Origin: Ancylomarina longa
GTDB lineage: Bacteria; Bacteroidota; Bacteroidia; Bacteroidales; Marinifilaceae
Direction: 5' to 3'
Assembly: GCF_003996985.1 (NCBI RefSeq)
Contig: NZ_RJJX01000015.1
Location: forward strand, 25,867-89,866
DNA: 64,000 nt
The notes under the pieces were generated by a model. The model saw only the letters and a list, made by a program, of their open reading frames with translations. It ran no database searches and was not told the origin of the DNA. Both the position numbers and the translations under genes were made by a program. This document shows, piece by piece, positions 44,308 through 53,211 of the stretch; within the stretch, counting starts at the first letter, position 1, and every line of letters starts with the position of its first letter.

Positions 44308-47244
44308 ATGATTTCAAACCTACGATCTAAAGCCTCTAATAATGATATTTCTATTAATGATTCTAAGGATATTGGAATTCCTGAAAACTTAGAGTCAATT
44401 CTTAACGACTTCTCCTACTTTAGTGGTTGCCCTTGCTTATTTATCGATTTTCAAAACAACTATGTGAATAGTGACGATTGCATGGCAAATTCCTTTTTCA
44501 GTAGTAGAATATGGAGGAGTGAAGAGAATAGGTTTGCAGATATTTCTCAAATGAAATCGGAGCGAAAAGATGAATGTGTTGAGCTAATATATGGGGAATA
44601 CGCAAGAGCTATTTTTGTGCCGGTAAAAGTTAAAGGATTACTATTTGGATATTTTGTGTACGGACAATTTATTTTAGATACCGATTTAAATTCAGATCAC
44701 AAGCACTGTAGCACGGGGTGTAATGTAAATTATAAGGATGAAATAGATCTTTGTAAAATATTGCCCAGAGAAGAGATTGAAGAGAATATTAATAAATCAA
44801 TAAGATTTGCACGGGGAATTTCTTCTCAACTCGAAATGAGTTTTGACTTAAAGACGGAAATTAATAAAAATAAGGTCGTTGCTAATGAGTTGCTTTTGCA
44901 AAAAACATTTTTCGAGAATCTATTTAATGACTCTCCGGAAGCCATCGTCATTCTCGATAATAAAGATAGGGTAATTAAGGTAAATAGTGAATTTGAGAGT
45001 TTATTTGAATATACCCAGCAGGAGGCAGAAAACCAACTGATCAATGATTTAATTGTTCCGGAGAATTTTAAAAATGAAGGTAAGAATGCTACAGATAATG
45101 TATCTGGAGGAAGTTTGGTAGATTTAACCACATTGAGGCAAACAAAATCGGGTAAACAAGTTCATGTACAGGTGATTGGTAAGCCAATAACATTAGGCGA
45201 TAATCAGGTTGCCGTTTATGCTATTTATAGAAACCTGACAGCTCAGGTTTGGAATCAAAAAAGTCAACAAATTATTCATCGTATTTCAGAGTTGTTGAAT
45301 TCCTCCACGGATACCATATTAATGATACAACATATTGCAGAAGAAATTGAGCAAGTCATTGGTGTGGGTGAGTTGTTTATGGAACTAGTGAGATCTAACC
45401 AGAAGAGTTTGAGAGTATTCCATGGGAAAGCAGCATCTTTTGAGGAAGTAAATTTTACACAGTCCTTAAGTTCCATAGTTCTTCGTGAGAAAAAAATGCT
45501 TTACCTGGATAAGCAACAAGTGGCAGAACGAGTTCAATCTAATTGTCTGCAAATTGAAAAAAAACCATTATTCTGGTTAGGAATTCCATTAATAGCAGAG
45601 GGAAAGGTTTTAGGTACATTTGGAGTTGCTTCCTATTCCGGATCGGGAGAACTAAATTTGGAGAGTATTAAATTATTGGAAGTGATTGCTTCCCAAATAG
45701 CTGCAGGAATTATCAAAAAATTGAAATCCGAAGAAATAAGAATGCTTCACCTTTCGATGGAACAAAGTCCAGCTTCCGTTATTATTACAGATCTGGACGG
45801 AAATATTGAATATGTAAATCCAAAATTTTGTGAGTTAACTGGTTATACGGCAGAAGAGGTAAATGGGGAAAATCCTAGAATTTTAAAATCAGGATTCACA
45901 CCAAAGGAAACCTATGAGGAACTTTGGGCTTCGATAACTGCCGGAAAAGAATGGAAAGGTGAATTCTTAAATGTGAAAAAGAATAAAGATTTATATTGGG
46001 AAAGAGCAAATTTCTCTTCTATTATGAATGCAGAGGGAGAGATTGTGCATTTTCTGGCGATTAAAGAGGATATAACCAAGTATAAGCAGTTCGAAAAGGA
46101 ATTACTCGATGCAAAGGATAAAGCAGAGCAATCTGATCGTTTGAAATCTGCTTTTTTAGCAAATATGTCTCATGAATTACGAACCCCATTAAATGCTATT
46201 ATTGGGTTTTCAAATCTCTGTGATGATTCGATGACTATGCCGGAAATATTGGAATTTGTTAGCTTAATCAATAAAAGTGGGAATCAGTTACTCGGAATTG
46301 TGGAGGATATCCTCAGCTTTACAGCAATGGAATCAGGTGGAGTGAAAATAAATAAGGAAGAGTTTTTGATGGCGAATTTTATGTCTGAAATTCAAAAACT
46401 TGCCGAGGAAAAGCAAATTCTACAAAGTAAGGAGCGATTGGATTTAGAATTTAATCCAGACACTAATTACAAAAGAATATTAGTAAAAACTGATTTTCAA
46501 AGATTACTTCAATCTGTTGGAAATCTTTTGAAGAACGCATTAAAATTCACGAATGACGGATTTGTGGAATTTGGCTATAAGATAATTGGTGAGGAATTAC
46601 ATTTATATGTGAAGGATAGTGGCGTTGGAATAGAGGATGGCAAAAAGAATTTGATATTTGATCGGTTTCGTCAGGTGGACGATTCAATTACCAGAACATT
46701 TGGAGGCACAGGTTTAGGATTAGCAATAGTGAAGAAAAATATTGATTTGCTAGGCGGCAGTGTAGAAGTGGAATCTCGACCTAATGAAGGCTCAACTTTC
46801 ACGATAAGATTAAATTGCCTCCTTTCCGCTGAGAAAATAAAACAATCCCCAACGCATAATGTGCCTGAAAAAATGGAGAATGGCAGTCCTTTGATTTTAG
46901 TCGCAGAAGACGAGTTGTCCAATTATCGATTAATTCAGGCGATCCTGAAAAGAAGTAATTACGATATAATCCGTGCAAATACGGGTGAGGAAGCCATACA
47001 AATATGCAAAGAGAATAAAAATGTGAAATTGGTACTCATGGATATTCGGATGCCAGGAATGGGGGGATTACTTGCGACTAGCGAAATTAAAAACATTATA
47101 CCTGATTTACCTATTATCGCACAAACAGCATATGCAATGAACGAAGATAAGGAAACAGCCTTGGCACAAGGATGTGATGATTATATCACGAAGCCGATTA
47201 ATCGAATGGATCTTATAAAGAAGTTGGAGACTTTTCTTAGATAA
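44308..47244 (+). CDS. Hybrid sensor histidine kinase with PocR, PAS and GAF domains
   Basis: 978 residues from the ATG at 44308; an in-frame TTG at 44278 is possible. Order: PocR-like sensory domain (about 15-150, SYFSGCPCLFIDFQNNYVNS and a later CSTGCN), PAS (200-300), GAF (315-455, FWLGIPLIAEGKVLGTFGVA), PAS (460-585, GYTAEEVNGENPRILKSGF), HisKA with the phospho-histidine at about 622 (FLANMSHELRTPLNAIIGFS), HATPase_c (RLLQSVGNLLKNALKFTNDG, GTGLGLAIVKKNI), and a REC domain with the acceptor aspartate at about 912 (LVLMDIRMPGMGG). There is no membrane helix, so it senses a cytoplasmic signal. No response regulator is adjacent. Confidence 0.92.
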   Translation: MISNLRSKASNNDISINDSKDIGIPENLESILNDFSYFSGCPCLFIDFQNNYVNSDDCMANSFFSSRIWRSEENRFADISQMKSERKDECVELIYGEYARAIFVPVKVKGLLFGYFVYGQFILDTDLNSDHKHCSTGCNVNYKDEIDLCKILPREEIEENINKSIRFARGISSQLEMSFDLKTEINKNKVVANELLLQKTFFENLFNDSPEAIVILDNKDRVIKVNSEFESLFEYTQQEAENQLINDLIVPENFKNEGKNATDNVSGGSLVDLTTLRQTKSGKQVHVQVIGKPITLGDNQVAVYAIYRNLTAQVWNQKSQQIIHRISELLNSSTDTILMIQHIAEEIEQVIGVGELFMELVRSNQKSLRVFHGKAASFEEVNFTQSLSSIVLREKKMLYLDKQQVAERVQSNCLQIEKKPLFWLGIPLIAEGKVLGTFGVASYSGSGELNLESIKLLEVIASQIAAGIIKKLKSEEIRMLHLSMEQSPASVIITDLDGNIEYVNPKFCELTGYTAEEVNGENPRILKSGFTPKETYEELWASITAGKEWKGEFLNVKKNKDLYWERANFSSIMNAEGEIVHFLAIKEDITKYKQFEKELLDAKDKAEQSDRLKSAFLANMSHELRTPLNAIIGFSNLCDDSMTMPEILEFVSLINKSGNQLLGIVEDILSFTAMESGGVKINKEEFLMANFMSEIQKLAEEKQILQSKERLDLEFNPDTNYKRILVKTDFQRLLQSVGNLLKNALKFTNDGFVEFGYKIIGEELHLYVKDSGVGIEDGKKNLIFDRFRQVDDSITRTFGGTGLGLAIVKKNIDLLGGSVEVESRPNEGSTFTIRLNCLLSAEKIKQSPTHNVPEKMENGSPLILVAEDELSNYRLIQAILKRSNYDIIRANTGEEAIQICKENKNVKLVLMDIRMPGMGGLLATSEIKNIIPDLPIIAQTAYAMNEDKETALAQGCDDYITKPINRMDLIKKLETFLR

Positions 47245-47336
47245 AATGATTGTTAACTCCATCAATTATAATCTCCAGATTTGGATTTCAAACCTTCACT
47301 AAGCAAATTATTGCTTTAATTGGTTTTTGATTCTTC

Positions 47337-47422
47337 AAATCGCTTCAATTAAGCATTTAATCAGGGGATGGAGCCTCCAATCGCTCTTTTACCCCTCCAA
47401 TCGGGTAAGGTATCAACAATCG
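47337..47422. repeat. Short degenerate ~20-bp-period array after the kinase gene
   Basis: A core like CCAATCG recurs with AATC starting near 47338, 47358, 47379, 47399 and 47418, about 20 bp apart. It is weak, with five units. The rest of the 424-bp gap holds only the palindrome at 47594. Confidence 0.4.
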
Positions 47423-47593
47423 CAAGGCTTATAGCCGTTTTTATGTAAAAATTGTTTCGATTTTTCAAAAAATGAAGTGTTGCTTATTTTTCAAAAAATC
47501 ACAAATTTATAGTGGTAGGATTATATGGTTTTCAAGGAGTTTTATTAATTTTCTTCATAGAGCCGTATTGGCAAAATTCAATAACCCATTTAA

Positions 47594-47610
47594 ATTGTAT
47601 TAAATACAAT
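47594..47610. promoter_or_regulatory. Perfect palindrome upstream of the NAD(P)H-binding protein gene
   Basis: ATTGTATTAAATACAAT is an 8+1+8 dyad 58 bp before the ATG at 47669, a reasonable place for an operator. Confidence 0.45.
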
Positions 47611-47668
47611 CTACATGTCTGATTTTTTCGTATAAGTTTTTGATGAGTACTGATAATAAATACAAAAT

Positions 47669-48319
47669 ATGAAAGCACTGGTAAGTGGAGCCTCCGGGTT
47701 TACAGGTTTAAAATTGGTGAAAAGACTGCTTGAGGATGCGGATTATACCAAAGTGTATATTTTGGTCAGGAAAAAAATAAAACTTACACATCCAAGATTA
47801 ATTCAAATTAAGGTTGATTTTGAAAAATTATGTTCAGAGGATATTCCGGATTGTCTGGATGTTGCTTTTTGTTGTCTGGGCACTACAATTCGAAAGGCTC
47901 AAACCAAACAAAATTTTCGTAAAGTAGATTTTGAATATATCACTCGATTTGCAAAAGTATGCGAAATGTGCTGTGTGAAAGATTTTCATCTGATCAGTGC
48001 AATTTGGGCAAGTCCTCAATCCTATTTTTTTTATCAACGGGTAAAGGGGGAGGCGGAGTCCTTTATTACTTCCCTCGATTTTGAATCGGTTGTTATCTAT
48101 CGGCCGTCTGTAATTTATGGTAGGCGAAAAGAATTTCGGCTATTCGAAAGCTTTGCTGCCTGGATTAGCCGAAATCTTAGATTTTTATTTATAGGTAAGT
48201 TAAATAGAATAATTGCAGTAGAAGGAGATCAGCTTGCGGAAAAAATTCACTTTCAATCCAAGCACTTTAAGCCGGGAAGATGGATATTTGAATCCGAAGA
48301 AATTTCTTGTTCTCCTTAA
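47669..48319 (+). CDS. NAD(P)H-binding oxidoreductase, HTATIP2/TIP30-like
   Basis: A 216-residue Rossmann-fold protein. VSGASGFTGLKLVKRLLED is the nucleotide-binding start. DVAFCCLGTTIRKAQTKQNF and VDFEYITRFAKVCEMC match the HTATIP2-like branch of atypical SDRs. YQRVKGEAESF keeps a YxxxK pair, and VVIYRPSVIYGRRKEFR follows. Substrate unknown. It converges on the SDR gene at 48335 with only 15 bp between stops and no visible terminator. Confidence 0.82.
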   Translation: MKALVSGASGFTGLKLVKRLLEDADYTKVYILVRKKIKLTHPRLIQIKVDFEKLCSEDIPDCLDVAFCCLGTTIRKAQTKQNFRKVDFEYITRFAKVCEMCCVKDFHLISAIWASPQSYFFYQRVKGEAESFITSLDFESVVIYRPSVIYGRRKEFRLFESFAAWISRNLRFLFIGKLNRIIAVEGDQLAEKIHFQSKHFKPGRWIFESEEISCSP

Positions 48320-48334
48320 ATTAAGGCTGCAATT

Positions 48335-49093
48335 CTACTTTTTATTAACATCTCGTGCCGATGCTTGTGCTGTTGGCATTATCAGCATATCATTAATATT
48401 TACATGATCTGGTCGAGTTGCAATAAATTCCACCGCATCAGCGATATCCTCTGCGTAAAGAGGGGTAAATCCTTTATAAACCTGATCGGCCTTTTCCTTA
48501 TCTCCCTTAAATCGAACAATCGAAAATTCTGTTTCTACCATTCCCGGAGCAATAGAACTCACCTTAATATTGTGTTCCAGCATATCGATTCTCATTCCTT
48601 TGGTTAAAGCGTCAACAGCATGTTTGGTTGCACAATAAACATTACCTCCGGGATAAACTTCTTTTCCAGCAATGGAAGTAATATTAATAATGTGGCCGTG
48701 TTTTCTTTTAATCATCATAGGGCTTAATGCACGTGTGATATAAAGTAGACCTTTAATGTTCGTATCAATCATCCTTTCCCAATCATCTATCACTCCATCC
48801 TGCAATGAAGAAACACCGACAGCCAAACCAGCATTGTTCAAAAGTAAATCAATTTGCTTCCATTCTATGGGTAGCTTGTTAATGGTTTCATTTACATCAG
48901 ATTGGTTTCTCACATCTAAAACAAGGCTAAGAACTTTTTGATGATATTTCGATTGAATTTCTGTTTTTAGCAAATTTAATTGATCTTCCCTGCGGCCAGA
49001 AAGGATTACATCGTAACCTGTTTTAGCTAATTTGATAGCGCAGGCTTTACCAATGCCTGCGGTAGCACCAGTTATAAAAGCAATTTTTGTCAT
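48335..49093 (-). CDS. Short-chain dehydrogenase/reductase (YdfG-like)
   Basis: A 252-residue classical SDR. AFITGATAGIGKACAIKLAK carries TGxxxGIG, LLLNNAGLAVG carries NNAG, HIINITSIAGKEVYPGG carries the catalytic serine, and YCATKHAVDALTKGM carries YxxxK; IAPGMVETEFS follows. The best-known close relatives are YdfG-type 3-hydroxy-acid/L-allo-threonine dehydrogenases acting with NADP. The gene stands alone. Confidence 0.9.
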   Translation of the reverse strand: MTKIAFITGATAGIGKACAIKLAKTGYDVILSGRREDQLNLLKTEIQSKYHQKVLSLVLDVRNQSDVNETINKLPIEWKQIDLLLNNAGLAVGVSSLQDGVIDDWERMIDTNIKGLLYITRALSPMMIKRKHGHIINITSIAGKEVYPGGNVYCATKHAVDALTKGMRIDMLEHNIKVSSIAPGMVETEFSIVRFKGDKEKADQVYKGFTPLYAEDIADAVEFIATRPDHVNINDMLIMPTAQASARDVNKK

Positions 49094-49327
49094 AACAATA
49101 GATTTATATTAGTATGTGTTTTTTTAATATCTATTTCTGATCAAGAAAAGATTATTTTATAATTCAAGTCCATTATTGGGATTTTTTATATTAATCTATT
49201 TTTTATAGTTAAGGGCTGAGTCCTAATAAATAAGGGAATAAAGATAAGGTAAAAAGCATCTTGATAATTCGTGTTCCTATCTTATTTTTTATAAATTTAA
49301 AATATTCAACCTCAAAAAGTACGAAAC

Positions 49328-51484
49328 ATGGAAAATCAGGATATAATGATAGAACAGGCAGAAGATTTAGGTATTAATCGGGCGGCCTTTGAAAGGATAA
49401 GCAAAAATCTTGGTCGTGATCCCAATTTATTGGAATTGCAAATTTATGCTGTAATGTGGTCGGAAACCGTTTCGTATAAGAGTTCTTACAATTGGATAAA
49501 TGCTTTGCCTAATAAGGGAAAATATATTATTTCTGGCGCAACTGAATCTAATGCAGGCGTGGTGGATATAGGGGATGGGGAGTATTGTGTATTTAAGATG
49601 GGAACGCATAATCATCCATCCGGAATTGATCCTTATCAAGGAGCTGCAACTTGTGTCGGTGATGTCTGTAGAGATGTGGCAAGCTTGGGTGCACAACCAA
49701 AGATGTTGTTAAATTCGTTACGTTTTGGAGATTCTGCTCTGGACAGAACAAAATGGTTGTTAGCAGAAGTAGTTAAAGGTGTTCAAAATTATTGTAATGT
49801 TTTGATCATGGAAAATATTGGTAGTGAAATATGTTATAATTCTTCCTATGACACTAACCCATTAGTAAATGTGATGGTTGCCGGTCTGATTAAGAAAGAT
49901 AAGCTGATATATAATCGTGAATTATCCGTTGGCCAAGCTATTTTTATTGTTGGTAATTCAACTGGATCGGAAGGAGTTTTTGGACAGAATGAAGATTTTT
50001 CAATTCCAAAGGGAGATCCGGTTCTTGGAAACGCTTTGATTCAAGCCATTCAACAATTAAATAAGGACGATATTTTAGTGAGAATTGAAAATATGGACAT
50101 GGCCGGGATCATTAATTCGTGTGCTGCAATAAGTGTTCATGCAAAAACAGGAATTGATATCGACCTAAATAAGATACCCCTGCAGCAGGGAGGTATGACT
50201 ATTGAGCAGGTTCTATTATCTCGAACACAAGAACGAATGATGTTTGTAGTGAATGGTGATAAAAAAGAGCAATTAAGAAGTGTCTGTGAAGAATGGGGAA
50301 TTCCATGTGAGGAAATTGGTCGGATTACTAATAATAAAACCATACGTTTTTTCGAACATGCTGCAATTGTAGCCGAACTAGTAGCCAATGATTTGGTCAT
50401 GGGATATGGTGCTCCAAAATTGGATTTAAAGTACCATAATTCCTCCAAAAGTGATGGTGCCGATTATTTTGACATGATACCAGAGCCAGATAATTATTGG
50501 AAGGTGATTAATAAAATGGTGAATAATCCTAATCTGGTAATAAAAGAGTATTTAAAAATTCATCTGGAGGAGAATAGAAATAGTTCTCCTTCCGATGCGC
50601 AAGTTTTTGCTTTGGACGCAAATCAGAAAAAACTTTGTTTTACGATTTCCGGAAATTCCGTTTATGTATTTAATAATCCTCTTATTGGTGCTCAGATTAA
50701 TGTTGCCAGAGCAGTTCGAAGGATTTATTGCTCGGGAGGAAAACCATTGGCATTGAACGATTGTTTGAATTTTGGCAGTCCATTGGAAGAGGAGGTTTAT
50801 TATCAGTTTGTGGAGACTATCAAGGGAATAGCTGAAGCTAGCAAATTTTTTAATACTCCTGTTGCTGGTGGTAATGTGAGCTTTTATAACGAAAGTTCTG
50901 TACAAGGCAAACGAAAAGCTATAAACCCAACACCGGTAATTGCAATGTTAGGAGTTATTCCTAAAAAGGAAAATCATATGTCGTATATCTATAGGAATAA
51001 AGGCGAAATGATTTTTTTAATTGGGGAATCACGAAACGATATTTCCGGATCTGAATATTTGTGTTCTGTCTATAATAAGTGTAATGTAGGAACTCCATAT
51101 TTTAATATGGAGGAAGAAAAAGTACTTAATAGTATTATCGAGAATTTGATCGAGAAGAAATTAATTTGTTCTGCTCATAGTGTTGAAAGAGGAGGACTAT
51201 TTTTTAATTTGCTTGAATCATCAATGCCTTTATCCTTAGGGTTTGATATTACATCTCCGGCAGAAATAAGACAAGATGCTTTTTTATTTGGGGAATCACA
51301 AGGTCGTGTAGTAGTGACTGTATCTATGGAAAATGAAGATGCCTTTGTTGATGTAATGATGGAAAGTGGTGTTCCTTTTTCTGCTTTAGGGCATGTTACA
51401 AAAGGGGAGCTTAGAATTGATGATATATCCTATGGTTTTATTGACGAGTATAAAGAACTTTATCAAAAAAAGACAGTCAACTAA
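49328..51484 (+). CDS. PurL-like phosphoribosylformylglycinamidine synthase paralog, divergent
   Basis: 718 residues, the length of the small PurL that works with PurS and PurQ, and alignable throughout: MWSETVSYKSS, DIGDGEYCVFKMGTHNHPSG, PYQGAATCVGDVCRDVASLG, LLNSLRFGD, RTQERMMFVV, LNDCLNFGSPLEEEVYYQF, TPVAGGNVSFYNES. Several motifs differ from typical small PurL as I recall them: MWSEHCSYK is here MWSETVSYK, ESHNHPS is GTHNHPS, GVGGIIRDV is CVGDVCRDV. No purS or purQ is nearby. It could be a working PurL with changed motifs or a paralog with another role. A second PurL may exist elsewhere. Confidence 0.75.
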   Translation: MENQDIMIEQAEDLGINRAAFERISKNLGRDPNLLELQIYAVMWSETVSYKSSYNWINALPNKGKYIISGATESNAGVVDIGDGEYCVFKMGTHNHPSGIDPYQGAATCVGDVCRDVASLGAQPKMLLNSLRFGDSALDRTKWLLAEVVKGVQNYCNVLIMENIGSEICYNSSYDTNPLVNVMVAGLIKKDKLIYNRELSVGQAIFIVGNSTGSEGVFGQNEDFSIPKGDPVLGNALIQAIQQLNKDDILVRIENMDMAGIINSCAAISVHAKTGIDIDLNKIPLQQGGMTIEQVLLSRTQERMMFVVNGDKKEQLRSVCEEWGIPCEEIGRITNNKTIRFFEHAAIVAELVANDLVMGYGAPKLDLKYHNSSKSDGADYFDMIPEPDNYWKVINKMVNNPNLVIKEYLKIHLEENRNSSPSDAQVFALDANQKKLCFTISGNSVYVFNNPLIGAQINVARAVRRIYCSGGKPLALNDCLNFGSPLEEEVYYQFVETIKGIAEASKFFNTPVAGGNVSFYNESSVQGKRKAINPTPVIAMLGVIPKKENHMSYIYRNKGEMIFLIGESRNDISGSEYLCSVYNKCNVGTPYFNMEEEKVLNSIIENLIEKKLICSAHSVERGGLFFNLLESSMPLSLGFDITSPAEIRQDAFLFGESQGRVVVTVSMENEDAFVDVMMESGVPFSALGHVTKGELRIDDISYGFIDEYKELYQKKTVN

Positions 51485-51706
51485 ATTTCATAGGTTTATT
51501 TTGCATTAATACTTGGCAGCCAATTAAAAAATGTGGTTGCCAATTTGTTTTATAGACTTGAATTAATGCCTAATATAGTTCTTCGAAATCCAAACACAGG
51601 ATAGTAATGGTTCTTTATTTTTCATTCATTATCTTTGAGCGTTCAAAAGACAATTGTCTTACGAATAATTTAAGAACAATAACTATTCATTTATATCTTC
51701 AAATTC

Positions 51707-52435
51707 GTGGTAAATCCCTATAAAGATTTAGATAAAGATAAGAAGGCTCAGGTGGCTCTGATGTTTAATAATATTGCAAGGAAATATGATTTTTTAAATC
51801 ATTTTCTTTCGATGGGGATTGATAAATTATGGCGGAAAAAGGCTGTAAATTTGCTTAAACCATTGCAACCTAAAATAGTTTTGGATATTGCTACAGGAAC
51901 TGGCGATTTCGCTTTGGCAAATCTGAAATTAAATCCTGATAAAGTTATCGGGATTGATATTTCTACGGAAATGTTAGCCGTAGGTAGAGAAAAAATTGCA
52001 AAGAAAAATTTGCAGGATAAAATTGAATTGTTTGAAGGAGATTCAGAGAATATTCAGTTTGAAACGAATTCATTTGATGCGATTACTGTAGCATTCGGTG
52101 TACGTAATTTCGAAAATCTGGAAAAAGGACTGAAAGAAATGAATAGGGTGGTTCGTCCTGGAGGAAAAGTGGTTGTGCTTGAATTTTCCAAACCAAGAAA
52201 GTTTCCTGTAAAGCAGTTCTATAATTTTTATTTCTTTCGAATATTACCACTTTGGGGAAGAATGGTATCCAAAGATGCTTCAGCCTATACTTATTTACCC
52301 GAATCGGTAAATGCTTTTCCTGATGGAGAAGATTTTTTGAAGATTTATGAGGAATGTGGGTTTACCGATACAAAGCAAATTAAGCTGAGCTTTGGCATCG
52401 CTTCTATTTATATGGGAACAAAGTCCAAGCAATAA
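51707..52435 (+). CDS. ubiE: Demethylmenaquinone methyltransferase
   Basis: A 242-residue class I methyltransferase completing menaquinone (MenG role). VALMFNNIARKYDFLNHFLS is the N-terminal signature, VLDIATGTGDFAL binds SAM, and FGVRNFENLEKGLKEMNRVV followed by RPGGKVVVLEFSKP and DASAYTYLPESVNAFPDGED are the ubiE/menG motifs. The start is GTG at 51707; VNPYKDLDKDKKAQV is the expected beginning. A -7 box TATCTTTG lies at 51630-51637. The porT-like gene follows 44 bp later. Confidence 0.95.
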   Translation: MVNPYKDLDKDKKAQVALMFNNIARKYDFLNHFLSMGIDKLWRKKAVNLLKPLQPKIVLDIATGTGDFALANLKLNPDKVIGIDISTEMLAVGREKIAKKNLQDKIELFEGDSENIQFETNSFDAITVAFGVRNFENLEKGLKEMNRVVRPGGKVVVLEFSKPRKFPVKQFYNFYFFRILPLWGRMVSKDASAYTYLPESVNAFPDGEDFLKIYEECGFTDTKQIKLSFGIASIYMGTKSKQ

Positions 52436-52479
52436 ATTTTTGATTTAAAAGTTTATACTAAAAATATAAATCTCCCAAT

Positions 52480-53184
52480 TTGAGAAAATTATTCTTAATA
52501 CTAATCTTATTTTCTTGTTTTTCAACTTCCTATGCTCAGGGTAGATACAAACCAGAAAGTATGTTGAATTACCAAGAGGTAGATCAGAAATTGCTTCATT
52601 TTGGGTTTACCCTCGGTATCAATTCAATGGACTTTGCAATTTACAACTCTGGGAATGGAGATGTAAGAGCGGAACAGGTTAGTTTTACTCCTGGATTTTC
52701 GGTGGGAATTGTTTCTGATCTGCGTTTGCATGAAGATTGGTCTTTACGTTTTCTTCCCGGATTGGAATTTGGGGAGCGAACTATCCGTTATTCTAATCTA
52801 CCTTTAGAGACTGTGAATGTTGAATCGGTATTGGTAAATTTGCCGCTTCTTTTAAAATACCGTGCCAGACGTTTGAACAACTATCGGCCATATCTTATTG
52901 GAGGTGCTAGTTATAAAATAGATGTTCAGTCACAAAAGTCATTAAATCCGGATAAGGATATGTTGATAAGATTAAAATCAACAGATGTTTATTTGGAATT
53001 AGGTGCAGGAATCGATTTTTATTTACCCTATTTTAAATTAGCTACTGAACTAAAATTTGCTGTTGGTCTGAGAGATATTCTTAATCATCAATATGATTTT
53101 GATAATCCTGGCTATGAAGCATACACTGATGCAATGCGAAAAGTGAATTCAAAGATTATTACACTTTCTTTTCATTTCGAATAA
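52480..53184 (+). CDS. porT: PorT-family outer-membrane beta-barrel protein (type IX secretion)
   Basis: 234 residues with a signal peptide (cleavage near STSYAQ). The mature protein is an eight-stranded-barrel type: HFGFTLGINSMDFAIYNS, VSFTPGFSVGIVSDLRLH, RFLPGLEFGERTIRY, LLKYRARRLNNYRPYLIGGA, ending ITLSFHFE. In Bacteroidota the gene after ubiE is commonly porT/sprT, needed for type IX secretion, and the sequence fits. The start is TTG at 52480, set by the signal peptide. The PorT assignment rests partly on context. Confidence 0.78.
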   Translation: MRKLFLILILFSCFSTSYAQGRYKPESMLNYQEVDQKLLHFGFTLGINSMDFAIYNSGNGDVRAEQVSFTPGFSVGIVSDLRLHEDWSLRFLPGLEFGERTIRYSNLPLETVNVESVLVNLPLLLKYRARRLNNYRPYLIGGASYKIDVQSQKSLNPDKDMLIRLKSTDVYLELGAGIDFYLPYFKLATELKFAVGLRDILNHQYDFDNPGYEAYTDAMRKVNSKIITLSFHFE

Positions 53185-53211
53185 TTTTTTTTACACCCAA
53201 TACTTCTGGAA

